From: Variovorax guangxiensis | GTDB lineage: Bacteria; Pseudomonadota; Gammaproteobacteria; Burkholderiales; Burkholderiaceae_C | DNA length: 64,000 nt | Assembly (NCBI RefSeq): GCF_003952165.1 | Contig: NZ_RXFT01000007.1 | Coordinates: forward strand, 186,001-250,000 | Direction of reading: 5' to 3' | Part shown: piece after piece, positions 50,276-58,858 of the stretch | Layout of the letters: every line of letters begins with the position of its first letter | Numbering within the stretch: position 1 is the first letter of the stretch | Position numbers and translations under genes: made by a program | Notes under the pieces: generated by a model | The model's database searches: none | What the model was told of the DNA's origin: nothing | Seen by the model: only the letters and a program-made list of their open reading frames with translations

Positions 50276-51547
50276 ATGCATCCCAAAGCCCTGTTGGAGG
50301 CCGCCGCCGATCTGGTCGGCCTCGTCCTGAAGTTCGATCACCCCGCCGACCAGGTCGTGTCCCGGTTCTTCCGCGACCACCGTGAGTTCGGCCCGCGCGA
50401 GCGCGCGACGCTCGCCGAAACCGTCTACACCGTGCTTCGCAAGAAGCTGCTTTTCGATCACCTCTCGCCCTCGGGCAGCGGCTCGAAGGAGCGCCGGATG
50501 GCGATCCTGGGCTTCCATGGCCCGCGCGACTTCCTGAAGAGCGCGCTCAACGATACCGAGAAGCGCTGGCTCGACAACTGCGACGCCGTCAAGCCCGACG
50601 ACCTGCTGGAGCGCCATCGCCACAACCTCCCCGAATGGCTGGTGGCGCCGCTGAAGGCGCAGCTCGGCGACGGCTTCTGGCCGCTGGTCGAGGCCCTGCA
50701 GCAGCCCGCCCCGCTCGATCTGCGCGTCAATGCGTTGACTGACAAGCGCGCGGATGTAAAGGCGGAGCTTGCGCTGGCTGCTATCAAATCGGAAGCGACA
50801 CCTTTTTCGCCATGGGGCCTGCGCATCGATGGCAAGCCGGCGCTGACCAAGCTGGACGCCTTTGCCCGTGGCGCTGTCGAAGTGCAGGACGAGGGCTCCC
50901 AGCTGCTGGCCCTGTTGCTGGACGCCAAGCGCGGCGAGATGGTGGTCGATTTCTGCGCCGGCGCCGGCGGCAAGACGCTGGCCATCGGCGCGACGATGCG
51001 CAACACCGGCCGGCTGTACGCCTTCGACGTCTCTGCGCACCGGCTGGACGCGCTCAAGCCGCGGCTGGCGCGCAGCAAGCTGTCGAACGTGCATCCGGCC
51101 GCCATCGCCCACGAGCGCGACGACCGGATCAAGCGGCTGGCGGGCAAGATCGACCGCGTGCTGGTCGACGCGCCCTGTTCGGGGCTGGGAACGCTGCGGC
51201 GCAATCCGGACCTGAAATGGCGGCAGTCGCCCAAGTCGGTAGAGGAGTTGACGGTCAAGCAGGCTGCCATCCTGCAGAGCGCCGCGCGGCTGGTGAAGTC
51301 GGGCGGGCGTCTCGTTTACGCCACCTGCAGCGTGCTGCCGGAGGAAAACGAAGCCATCGCCGAGGCTTTCAGCGCCGCCAATCCCGACTTCGCGCCCGTG
51401 GATGTGGCGGAATTGCTGCAGGGGCTCAAGGTGGAGGGTTTCGAGGCGCTGTGCGCAGGCGGGGAGGGCGCCAGGCGCTATCTGCGGCTCTGGCCGCACC
51501 TGCATTCGACCGACGGTTTCTTCGCTGCGGCCTGGAACCGCAAATAG
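50276..51547 (+). CDS. RsmB/NOP2-family rRNA (cytosine-5) methyltransferase
   Basis: The 423-residue protein has an N-terminal RsmB-like helical part and an AdoMet-dependent methyltransferase domain: VDFCAGAGGKTLAIGATMRN, the motif IV Cys in LVDAPCSGLGTLRRNPDLKW and the catalytic Cys in LVYATCSVLPEENE. Both cysteines needed for m5C formation are present. RsmB (position 967 of 16S rRNA) is the closest well-known type, but the site is not proven. A GACAAT ends seven bases before the ATG and there is no Shine-Dalgarno. Confidence 0.9.
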   Translation: MHPKALLEAAADLVGLVLKFDHPADQVVSRFFRDHREFGPRERATLAETVYTVLRKKLLFDHLSPSGSGSKERRMAILGFHGPRDFLKSALNDTEKRWLDNCDAVKPDDLLERHRHNLPEWLVAPLKAQLGDGFWPLVEALQQPAPLDLRVNALTDKRADVKAELALAAIKSEATPFSPWGLRIDGKPALTKLDAFARGAVEVQDEGSQLLALLLDAKRGEMVVDFCAGAGGKTLAIGATMRNTGRLYAFDVSAHRLDALKPRLARSKLSNVHPAAIAHERDDRIKRLAGKIDRVLVDAPCSGLGTLRRNPDLKWRQSPKSVEELTVKQAAILQSAARLVKSGGRLVYATCSVLPEENEAIAEAFSAANPDFAPVDVAELLQGLKVEGFEALCAGGEGARRYLRLWPHLHSTDGFFAAAWNRK

Positions 51548-51683
51548 AGGGCAGACTCCAAACTAGGGTTAATCTGCGCTTTTCGTGAAGGTTTAAAGGG
51601 CTTGTTCTAGGCCCTCGGACCTTAAAATCGTGGGTTATCTGAAGGCTGCACCTTCGTGCGGCCATGATGGAGTACCTGACTCA

Positions 51684-52898
51684 ATGTTGCTTCCTGACTC
51701 CGCCGTCCTCAACGCGGCCATCGAATGGCTCGGACACGGCCTTTGGGATCTCACCTGGTGGCAGATCGTGCTTTACACGCTCGCCACCACGCACATCACG
51801 ATCGCCGCGGTCACGATCTTCCTGCACCGCACGCAAACGCACCGGGCCATGGATCTGGGCCCGATCCCGTCGCATTTCTTCCGCTTCTGGCTCTGGATCG
51901 GCACCGGCATGGTGACGAAGGAGTGGGTCGCGATCCACCGTAAGCACCACGCCAAGTGCGAAACCCAGGACGACCCGCACAGCCCGCAGGTCAAGGGTAT
52001 CGAAGAGGTGCTGTGGCGCGGCGCCGAGCTGTATCGCGCCGAGTCGAAGAACAAGGAAACGATGGAGCGCTACGGTCACGGCACGCCCGATGACTGGATC
52101 GAACGCAACCTGTATTCCCGCTACAGTTGGCAGGGCGTCGGCCTGATGCTGGTCCTGAACCTCGCGCTGTTCGGCGCGCTCGGCATGGCGGTGTGGGCTG
52201 TGCAGATGCTCTGGATCCCGATCACCGCCGCCGGCGTGATCAACGGCATCGGCCACTACTGGGGCTACCGCAACTTCGAGGCGCCCGACGCCAGCCGCAA
52301 CATCATGCCCTGGGGGCTGATCATCGGCGGCGAAGAGCTGCACAACAACCACCACACGTACCCCACCTCGGCCAAGTTCTCGGTCAAGAAGTACGAGTTC
52401 GACATCGGCTGGATCTACATCCAGGCTCTGCAGAAGCTGGGCTGGGCCAAGGTCAAGAAGGTGCCGCCGAAGATGCTCATGGGCGACATCCAGCCCGTGG
52501 CCAACGAGAAGACGCTCGAGGCCGTCATCGCCAACCGCTACGAAGTCATGGCCGGCTATGCGCGCGAAATGCGCCGCGCCACCAGCCAGGAACTGGCTGC
52601 CCTGAAGAACAAGGGCGCCGACCTGTCGGTGCTCAAGGCCGCCAAGCGCTGGCTGCATCGCGACGACGACAAGGTGCCTGCATCGGCTCGCACCCATGTC
52701 TCGCAGGCTCGCGCCGCCCACCCGGTGCTCGACAAGATGGTCACGATGCGCGAAGAGCTGCGTCAGCTGTGGCTCAACACTTCGCAGTCGCGCGAGCAGC
52801 TGGCGGCTGATCTGGCTGCCTGGTGCCATCGTGCGGAAGCCAGCGGCATTGCCGGTCTGCGCGACTTCTCGACCCGTCTGCGCGCTGCTCGCGCCTGA
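51684..52898 (+). CDS. Acyl-CoA/fatty acid desaturase
   Basis: Membrane di-iron desaturases put a double bond in fatty acyl chains. The 404-residue protein has all three histidine boxes: H48RTQTH53, H85RKHH89 and H220NNHH224, set among hydrophobic helices. The C-terminal 120 residues are an extra soluble helical part (VLDKMVTMREELRQLWLNTS). The start at MLLPDSAV lies behind a GGAG at rather long spacing. An intrinsic terminator follows. Confidence 0.92.
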   Translation: MLLPDSAVLNAAIEWLGHGLWDLTWWQIVLYTLATTHITIAAVTIFLHRTQTHRAMDLGPIPSHFFRFWLWIGTGMVTKEWVAIHRKHHAKCETQDDPHSPQVKGIEEVLWRGAELYRAESKNKETMERYGHGTPDDWIERNLYSRYSWQGVGLMLVLNLALFGALGMAVWAVQMLWIPITAAGVINGIGHYWGYRNFEAPDASRNIMPWGLIIGGEELHNNHHTYPTSAKFSVKKYEFDIGWIYIQALQKLGWAKVKKVPPKMLMGDIQPVANEKTLEAVIANRYEVMAGYAREMRRATSQELAALKNKGADLSVLKAAKRWLHRDDDKVPASARTHVSQARAAHPVLDKMVTMREELRQLWLNTSQSREQLAADLAAWCHRAEASGIAGLRDFSTRLRAARA

Positions 52899-52925
52899 CG
52901 CGAACTGGAGCTTTCCCCGAACAAA

Positions 52926-52949
52926 AGCCGGCCTGAGGGCCGGCTTTTT
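52926..52949 (+). terminator. Intrinsic terminator of the desaturase gene
   Basis: An 8-bp perfect stem (AGCCGGCC / GGCCGGCT) with a TGAG loop is followed by TTTT, 27 bases after the stop codon. Confidence 0.92.
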
Positions 52950-53025
52950 CATGTCCGTCGAATTCTTGAGGATGCCAAATCCCCAATGAAAGAAGGCAAG
53001 GCGAAATACGAAATAGACGGGCAAT

Positions 53026-53056
53026 AAAAAACCCGCTGTGTTTGCAGCGGGTTTTC
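53026..53056 (-). terminator. Terminator of rpmB-rpmG, possibly bidirectional
   Basis: An 8-bp stem (ACCCGCTG / CAGCGGGT) is flanked by AAAAA on the left and TTT on the right. Read on the minus strand it ends the ribosomal-protein operon 27 bases after rpmG with a T run; it could also stop plus-strand read-through. Confidence 0.88.
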
Positions 53057-53078
53057 TATTTGGAGAAACCGGGCCGAA

Positions 53079-53252
53079 TTACTTCAGCTTGATTTCCTTG
53101 TATTCGACGTGCTTGCGCGCCTTGGGGTCGAACTTCATGATCGACATCTTTTCAGGCATCGTCTTCTTGTTCTTGCTGGTCGTGTAGAAGTGGCCGGTAC
53201 CCGCGGTGGATTCCAGCTTGATCTTTTCGCGTCCGCCTTTGCTCGTTGCCAT
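53079..53252 (-). CDS. rpmG: 50S ribosomal protein L33
   Basis: The 57-residue protein MATSKGGREKIKLESTAGTG and onward through HFYTTSKNKKTMPEKMSIMK is L33. It lacks the zinc-binding cysteine pairs, so it is the zinc-free form. The gene is 11 bases downstream of rpmB and ends at a terminator. It is too short for most open-frame scans. Confidence 0.97.
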   Translation of the reverse strand: MATSKGGREKIKLESTAGTGHFYTTSKNKKTMPEKMSIMKFDPKARKHVEYKEIKLK

Positions 53253-53263
53253 GATTCAGCTCC

Positions 53264-53497
53264 TTAGGCTTGGCCGCGTGCGCGCAGGTCTGCGAGCACG
53301 GAGTCGATACCGTTCTTGTCGATCAGGCGCAGCGCGGCGCTCGAAACACGCAGGCGAACCCAGCGGTTTTCACTTTCGACCCAGAAACGGCGGTATTGCA
53401 GGTTCGGCAGGAACCGGCGCTTGGTTTTGTTGTTGGCGTGGGAAACGTTGTTTCCGACCATCGGGCCCTTGCCCGTTACGTCGCATACGCGTGCCAT
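53264..53497 (-). CDS. rpmB: 50S ribosomal protein L28
   Basis: The 77-residue protein begins MARVCDVTGKGPMVGNNVSH and has the L28 core KTKRRFLPNLQYRRFWVE. It lies upstream of rpmG, the usual rpmB-rpmG order. The 171-base gap before it contains a TATAAT element and a nested hairpin. Confidence 0.97.
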   Translation of the reverse strand: MARVCDVTGKGPMVGNNVSHANNKTKRRFLPNLQYRRFWVESENRWVRLRVSSAALRLIDKNGIDSVLADLRARGQA

Positions 53498-53596
53498 GAG
53501 GACACTCTTTCTTGAACAGCTGGCACCAGTGCAATCAGGGCGATCGCAGGTGTTTTGCAGCTTGACCTCGCCAGAAAACGGGTGGCGGTACCCCGA

Positions 53597-53635
53597 CTTT
53601 GCCGCGGCTCGTGGGAGAGCCCTGTTTCGGCAAAG
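53597..53635 (-). other. Nested hairpin in the rpmB leader
   Basis: CTTTGCCG and CGGCAAAG form an 8-bp outer stem enclosing a GGCTC/GAGCC inner stem. It lies between trxB and rpmB on the minus strand, about 100 bases before the rpmB start, with no T run after it. It could be a 5' leader structure of the ribosomal operon or part of the trxB 3' end. Confidence 0.5.
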
Positions 53636-53641
53636 CCTTGG

Positions 53642-53647
53642 ATTATA
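53642..53647 (-). promoter_or_regulatory. Probable -10 element of rpmB-rpmG
   Basis: A perfect TATAAT is read on the minus strand 144 bases upstream of rpmB, just after the trxB stop. The -35 region is weak. A transcript from here would carry the nested hairpin as leader. Confidence 0.5.
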
Positions 53648-53668
53648 GCCCTTTTGGAGGCTCGGTGG

Positions 53669-54628
53669 TTACAGCGTGCCGTCCTGTTCCAGGAAGCGCT
53701 GTGCGTCGAGCGCGGCCATGCAGCCGGTGCCGGCGCTGGTGATGGCCTGGCGGTAGACGTTGTCCTGCACGTCGCCGGCGGCGAAAACGCCCGGAATGCT
53801 GGTCATCGTGGCGAAGCCCTGCAGGCCGGAGCGTGTCAGGATGTAGTTGTCCTTCATCTCCAGCTGGCCCTGGAAGATGTCGGTATTGGGGTGGTGCCCG
53901 ATGGCGATGAAGCAGCCCTTGAGGTCGATCTGCTCGGTGGCGCCGGTCTGCGTGTTCTTGATGCGGATGCCCGTCACGCCCGTGTCGTCGCCCAGCACCT
54001 GGTCGAGCTCGTTGTGCAGCTTCAGTTCGATCTTGCCCTCGGCGACCTTCTCCATGACCTTGTCGATCAGGATCGGCTCGGCGCGGAACTTGTCGCGGCG
54101 GTGCACCAGGGTGACCTTGTTCGCGATGTTGGCGAGGTAGAGCGCTTCCTCGACGGCCGTGTTGCCGCCGCCGATCACGCAGACCTCCTGCTCGCGGTAG
54201 AAGAAGCCGTCGCACGTCGCGCACGCGGAAACGCCGCGGCCCATGAACTTCTGTTCGGAGTCGAGGCCCAGGTACTTCGCCGAAGCGCCGGTGGCAATGA
54301 TCAGTGCGTCGCAGGTGTAGGTGCCGCTGTCGCCCGTGAGGGTGAAGGGGCGCTTGCTCAGGTCGACCTTGTTGATGTGGTCGAAAACGATCTGCGTCTT
54401 GAAGCGCTCCGCATGCTCCAGGAAGCGCTGCATCAGGTCGGGGCCCTGCACGCCGTGGACGTCGGCCGGCCAGTTGTCGACCTCGGTGGTGGTCATCAGC
54501 TGTCCGCCCTGGGCGATGCCGGTGATGAGCAGTGGCTGCAGATTTGCGCGTGCCGCATAGACGGCGGCGGTATAGCCGGCAGGGCCGGAGCCCAGAATCA
54601 AAACCTTGGCGTGTTGGGGAGCGGACAT
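53669..54628 (-). CDS. trxB: Thioredoxin reductase
   Basis: TrxB reduces thioredoxin with NADPH through FAD and a redox disulfide. The 319-residue protein has the FAD motif ILGSGPAGYTAAVYAA, the active-site Cys136-A-T-Cys139 (ACATCDGFF), the NADPH motif VIGGGNTAVEEALYLA and the C-terminal FAAGDVQDNVYRQAITSAGT. The start at MSAPQH is supported by the length; a consensus-like promoter lies 59 bases upstream. Confidence 0.97.
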   Translation of the reverse strand: MSAPQHAKVLILGSGPAGYTAAVYAARANLQPLLITGIAQGGQLMTTTEVDNWPADVHGVQGPDLMQRFLEHAERFKTQIVFDHINKVDLSKRPFTLTGDSGTYTCDALIIATGASAKYLGLDSEQKFMGRGVSACATCDGFFYREQEVCVIGGGNTAVEEALYLANIANKVTLVHRRDKFRAEPILIDKVMEKVAEGKIELKLHNELDQVLGDDTGVTGIRIKNTQTGATEQIDLKGCFIAIGHHPNTDIFQGQLEMKDNYILTRSGLQGFATMTSIPGVFAAGDVQDNVYRQAITSAGTGCMAALDAQRFLEQDGTL

Positions 54629-54686
54629 GAGTAGAAAACCTAGGATGGACGCTGCTTCAGCGTGTACATTTTCAGGGTGGTAGCGA

Positions 54687-54715
54687 TATATATGGAGTAT
54701 CACTGCCCGGTTCAA
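54687..54715 (-). promoter_or_regulatory. Sigma-70-type promoter of trxB
   Basis: On the minus strand TTGAAC (54715-54710) and TATATA (54692-54687) are separated by exactly 17 bases. This is the best consensus promoter I saw in the window and is correctly placed for trxB. Confidence 0.7.
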
Positions 54716-54733
54716 CACCGGGTAAACGGTGTT
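54714..54733. promoter_or_regulatory. Inverted repeat over the trxB -35 box
   Basis: AACACCG and CGGTGTT are perfect 7-bp arms around a 6-base centre. They lie between trxB and the divergent Crp/Fnr gene and touch the trxB -35 box, so a bound regulator could control both genes. It does not resemble the usual FNR or CRP box. Confidence 0.5.
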
Positions 54734-54811
54734 TTCAATGCGCGCGATTGTAGTAATCCATCGGCTTGCTGCTTTCTGGATTGCTCCGCCCGCTGTCTCA
54801 GGGATTGATAA

Positions 54812-55486
54812 ATGTCGATGCTGTCCAACCTCGAATTGCTTCGGCGCGTTCCATTGTTCGCGTCGTTGACGGCCACGCAGTCCGCTAGCATCGCGGACGC
54901 GATCATCAAGAAGCGCTTCAAGCGCGCGGAAGTCGTTGTGGAGCAGGGCAAGAAGTCCGATGCGCTCTACATCATCCTGACCGGACGTGCGCGCGTCACC
55001 AGCGCCGACAGCCGCGGGCGCGAGGTCATCCTCGCCACGCTGCACCCCGGCGACTATCTTGGCGAGATGAGCCTGATCGACGACGAGCCGCATTCGGCTA
55101 CCGTGCGCACCGAAATCCAGTGCGATGTGCTCATGCTGGGCCGCGACGCCTTTGCGCGCTGCCTGCCCGAGAACTCCTCCATGGCGTACAACATCATGCG
55201 CGGCCTCGTGCAGCGCCTGCGCCATGCCGACCGCAAGATCGAATCGCTGGCGCTGATGGACGTCTACGGGCGCGTGGCCCGCTCTCTGCTCGAATTCGCC
55301 ATCGAGGACGGCGCCGGAAATCTCAAGGTGCGCGACAAGATCTCCCGCCAGGACCTGGCCAAGATGGTCGGCGCCTCGCGCGAAATGGTGAGCCGCGTGA
55401 TGAAGGATCTCGAAGAGCGCGGTTTCGTCCAGACGCAGGACGACGGATCGATGATCGTCAAGGAACGGCTCCTGTCTCTGGCCTGA
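54812..55486 (+). CDS. Crp/Fnr-family transcriptional regulator
   Basis: The 224-residue protein has a cyclic-nucleotide-binding-like domain (about 8-125, with LHPGDYLGEMSLIDDEPHSA) and a C-terminal winged helix with KISRQDLAKMVGASREMVSR as the recognition region. There is no N-terminal cysteine cluster, so it is not an oxygen-sensing FNR. The GEMSLIDDEPHSATVRTE pattern is close to cAMP-binding Crp proteins. It is divergent from trxB and ends at a strong terminator. Confidence 0.9.
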   Translation: MSMLSNLELLRRVPLFASLTATQSASIADAIIKKRFKRAEVVVEQGKKSDALYIILTGRARVTSADSRGREVILATLHPGDYLGEMSLIDDEPHSATVRTEIQCDVLMLGRDAFARCLPENSSMAYNIMRGLVQRLRHADRKIESLALMDVYGRVARSLLEFAIEDGAGNLKVRDKISRQDLAKMVGASREMVSRVMKDLEERGFVQTQDDGSMIVKERLLSLA

Positions 55487-55494
55487 GCCTCCAG

Positions 55495-55530
55495 GGCCGG
55501 GGCCGCTGGTAACGGCGGCCCCGGCCTTTT
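55495..55530 (+). terminator. Intrinsic terminator after the Crp/Fnr gene
   Basis: A 10-bp perfect GC-rich stem (GGCCGGGGCC / GGCCCCGGCC) is followed by TTTT, nine bases after the stop codon. Confidence 0.9.
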
Positions 55531-55577
55531 GTTGTAGTGTTCGTGCATCCGGCCCCGCTTCACAGGGACTGGGCGCC

Positions 55578-58043
55578 GTGTTTTTCATGACCTATTCGCT
55601 GAATACGCTTCAATCTTCTTCTGCCGCCGAGGGGCAACCCGTGCGCGTGCGCGCCATGCGCTTCGCCCACGAGATCACGCTGATCGCAGGATTCGCAGCG
55701 CTGCTGTTCTGGCTGCTCTCGATGCTGAGCTTCACGCCCTCCGATGCCGCCTGGTCTACCTCGGGCACCGGGGGCGAAATCAAGAACTGGGGCGGCCGCA
55801 TCGGCGCCTGGCTGGCCGATGGCAGCTACTACGCCGCCGGCTATTCCGTCTGGTGGTGCCTTTTCGCCGGGCTGCGCGCCTGGCTGTCTTCGCTGGCCAA
55901 CTGGCTGCGCGGCGGCGAACCCTCGGCGGCCGAACAGGCAACCCCGCGCGGGCGCTTCAACCGCAGCCGCCTTGCCTTCTGGCTCGGCCTGATCCTGCTG
56001 CTTTGCGCAAGTACCGTGCTCGAGTGGTCGCGGCTGTACCGGCTCGAAGCGCACTTGCCGGGCTCTGGCGGCGGTGCGCTGGGATACCTGGTCGGTCCCG
56101 CCAGCGTGCGCTGGATGGGCTTCACCGGATCGGCGCTGGTGGCCATCGCCGGCGGCGTGATCGGCTCCGCGCTGGTGTTCCGTTTCTCCTGGAGCCTGAT
56201 CGCCGAGCGCATCGGCGCGCGCTTCTATTCGCTCTTCGAATCGCGCCGCGAAAAGCGCGAACTCGCAGCCGACATCGCCATGGGCAAGCAGGCCGCCCGC
56301 GAGCGCGCCGAGGCCGACGACCACGGCTTCACGCGCGGAGACGTCGACTCCGGCCGTTCCGAGCCCTCGCTGTCGCCTTCGTCCGGCGCCTATGCCGGTG
56401 GTGGCGGTGGCGGCGGCGATGACGAAATCCTCATCGAGCCGCGCCCCAAGCGGCGCCCGCCATCGCCGCCGGTGCAGATCGAGCCCGCGATGACCGAAGT
56501 GCCCCGCAGCGACCGCGTCGTCAAGGAGCGCCAGAAGCCGCTTTTCAACGAACTGCCCGACAGCAAGCTGCCGCAGGTCGACCTGCTCGACCCCGCGCAG
56601 GCTCGCCAGGAAACCGTCTCCGCCGACACGCTCGAGATGACCTCGCGCATGATCGAGAAGAAGCTCAAGGACTTCGGCGTCGAGGTGCGCGTGGTGCTGG
56701 CCTCGCCGGGCCCCGTCATCACTCGCTACGAGATCGAGCCCGCCACCGGCGTCAAGGGCTCGCAGATCGTCAACCTCGCGAAAGACCTTGCGCGCTCGCT
56801 CTCGCTGGTGTCGATCCGCGTGGTCGAGACCATCCCCGGCAAGAACTACATGGCGCTCGAGCTGCCGAACGCCAAGCGCCAGTCGATCAAGCTCAGCGAG
56901 ATCCTGGGCTCGCAGGTCTACAACGAAGGCAAGTCGATGCTCACCATGGGCCTCGGCAAGGACATCATCGGCAACCCCGTGGTGGCCGACCTCGCGAAGA
57001 TGCCGCACGTGCTGGTGGCCGGTACCACCGGTTCGGGCAAGTCGGTGGGCATCAACGCGATGATCCTGTCGCTGCTCTACAAGGCCGAGGCGCGCGACGT
57101 GCGCCTGCTCATGATCGACCCGAAGATGCTCGAAATGTCGGTCTACGAAGGGATCCCGCACCTGCTGGCGCCCGTGGTCACCGACATGCGCCAGGCCGCG
57201 CACGGCCTGAACTGGTGCGTGGCCGAGATGGAGCGCCGCTACAAGCTCATGAGCAAGCTGGGCGTGCGCAACCTGGCCGGCTACAACACCAAGATCGACG
57301 AGGCCAAGGCGCGCGAGGAGTTCATCTACAACCCCTTCAGCCTCACGCCGGACGATCCCGAGCCGCTCAAGCGCGAGCCGCACATCGTCGTGGTCATCGA
57401 CGAGCTGGCCGACCTGATGATGGTGGTCGGCAAAAAGATCGAGGAGCTGATCGCCCGTCTCGCGCAGAAGGCGCGCGCGGCCGGCATCCACCTCATCCTC
57501 GCCACCCAGCGCCCCAGCGTGGACGTGATCACCGGCCTGATCAAGGCCAACATCCCGACCCGCATCGCCTTCCAGGTGTCGAGCAAGATCGACAGCCGCA
57601 CCATCCTCGACCAGATGGGCGCCGAGGCGCTGCTGGGCATGGGTGACATGCTCTACATGCCCAGTGGCACCGGCCTGCCGATCCGCGTGCACGGCGCCTT
57701 CGTCAGCGACGACGAAGTGCACCGCGTGGTGGCCTACCTCAAGAGCCAGGGCGAGCCCGACTACATCGAAGGCGTGCTCGAAGGCGGTACGGTCGATGGC
57801 GACGGTGACGGCGACCTGCTCGGTGGCGGTGGCGACGGCGAGAAGGACCCGATGTACGACCAGGCGGTCGAAGTGGTGCTCAAGAACCGCAAGGCCAGCA
57901 TCTCGCTGGTGCAGCGCCACCTGAAGATCGGCTACAACCGCGCCGCGCGCCTCGTCGAGGACATGGAGAAGGCAGGCCTCGTCAGCGCCATGAGCGGCAG
58001 CGGCCAGCGAGAGATCCTGGTGCCCGCGCGCGCGGCCGAATGA
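55578..58043 (+). CDS. ftsK: DNA translocase FtsK
   Basis: FtsK couples chromosome dimer resolution to cell division. The 821-residue protein has about four N-terminal membrane helices, a variable linker with a Gly run and a Pro-rich patch, the motor with Walker A AGTTGSGKSVGINAMI (about residues 481-496), Walker B HIVVVIDELADLMMV, and a C-terminal gamma winged helix (ISLVQRHLKIGYNRAARLVE) for KOPS recognition. The start is either this GTG, with AGGGA nine bases upstream, or an ATG nine bases later (MTYSLNT). Confidence 0.95.
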   Translation: MFFMTYSLNTLQSSSAAEGQPVRVRAMRFAHEITLIAGFAALLFWLLSMLSFTPSDAAWSTSGTGGEIKNWGGRIGAWLADGSYYAAGYSVWWCLFAGLRAWLSSLANWLRGGEPSAAEQATPRGRFNRSRLAFWLGLILLLCASTVLEWSRLYRLEAHLPGSGGGALGYLVGPASVRWMGFTGSALVAIAGGVIGSALVFRFSWSLIAERIGARFYSLFESRREKRELAADIAMGKQAARERAEADDHGFTRGDVDSGRSEPSLSPSSGAYAGGGGGGGDDEILIEPRPKRRPPSPPVQIEPAMTEVPRSDRVVKERQKPLFNELPDSKLPQVDLLDPAQARQETVSADTLEMTSRMIEKKLKDFGVEVRVVLASPGPVITRYEIEPATGVKGSQIVNLAKDLARSLSLVSIRVVETIPGKNYMALELPNAKRQSIKLSEILGSQVYNEGKSMLTMGLGKDIIGNPVVADLAKMPHVLVAGTTGSGKSVGINAMILSLLYKAEARDVRLLMIDPKMLEMSVYEGIPHLLAPVVTDMRQAAHGLNWCVAEMERRYKLMSKLGVRNLAGYNTKIDEAKAREEFIYNPFSLTPDDPEPLKREPHIVVVIDELADLMMVVGKKIEELIARLAQKARAAGIHLILATQRPSVDVITGLIKANIPTRIAFQVSSKIDSRTILDQMGAEALLGMGDMLYMPSGTGLPIRVHGAFVSDDEVHRVVAYLKSQGEPDYIEGVLEGGTVDGDGDGDLLGGGGDGEKDPMYDQAVEVVLKNRKASISLVQRHLKIGYNRAARLVEDMEKAGLVSAMSGSGQREILVPARAAE

Positions 58044-58200
58044 CGGCCGCAAGGCCCCGGATCACCCAGGTTACGTGCTGAAAGGCAATTTGCAAAAGCG
58101 CCTTTCGGCATTGCAAATCTTCATCAAGGCCTACACCTGCCGCAATTCGCGGCGGGTAGGGTCGAAAGCCTGGTGCCACAGCCATTCAGAGGAATCCAAA

Positions 58201-58833
58201 TTGAAATTGCGTCACTGGCTACTGATCGGCCTGCTGAGTTCCGTCAATGCCTGGGCGGGCGGGATCGACAGCCTCGAAACCTTCGTGAAGACGGTGAAGT
58301 CCGGCCGCGCCGACTTCACCCAGACCGTCACCGCGCCCGCGCGTGAAGGCCAGCCGGGCCGTACCAAGACCTCGGCCGGCACCTTCGAATTCCAGCGCCC
58401 CGGCAAGTTCAAGTTCGACTACCAGAAGCCCTTCGCGCAGAGCATCGTGGCCGATGGCAAGACGCTGTGGCTCTACGACGCCGACCTGAACCAGGTCACG
58501 CAGCGCGCGCAGGCGCAGGCATTGGGCTCCACGCCCGCGGCGCTGATCGCCGCGGCGCCCGACCTGAAGGCGCTGCAGGCCGACTTCACGCTGGAGTCCG
58601 CGCCCGACCGCGACGGCATGCAGTGGGTCAAGGCCACGCCGAAGAACAAGGACGGCCAGCTGCAGAGCGTGCAGGTCGGCTTCCAGGGCGATGCGCTGGC
58701 GGCGCTCGAGATCCTCGACAGCTTCGGCCAGCGCTCGGTGCTGAAGTTCAGCAAGGTCGAAGTGAATCCCTCGCTGCCCGCCAGCGTGTTCGACTTCAAG
58801 CCGCCGGCCGGCGCGGACGTCGTCAAGCAGTAA
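58201..58833 (+). CDS. lolA: Outer-membrane lipoprotein carrier protein LolA
   Basis: LolA ferries lipoproteins across the periplasm from LolCDE to LolB. The 210-residue product has a signal peptide (MKLRHWLLIGLLSSVNAWAG) and the LolA pattern: SAGTFEFQRPGKFKFDYQKP and IVADGKTLWLYDADLNQVTQ. It starts with TTG, preceded by GAGG; the frame is open upstream but lacks a better start. The ftsK-lolA-rarA order is common in proteobacteria. Confidence 0.94.
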   Translation: MKLRHWLLIGLLSSVNAWAGGIDSLETFVKTVKSGRADFTQTVTAPAREGQPGRTKTSAGTFEFQRPGKFKFDYQKPFAQSIVADGKTLWLYDADLNQVTQRAQAQALGSTPAALIAAAPDLKALQADFTLESAPDRDGMQWVKATPKNKDGQLQSVQVGFQGDALAALEILDSFGQRSVLKFSKVEVNPSLPASVFDFKPPAGADVVKQ

Positions 58834-58858
58834 TCCATAAACAGGCAAGCCCACCGGA

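Noticed and set aside
57780..57845. Gly/Asp-rich GDGDGD stretch in FtsK as a calcium-binding repeat
   Set aside because: It lies in the known variable linker before the gamma domain and lacks the nine-residue periodicity of RTX repeats.
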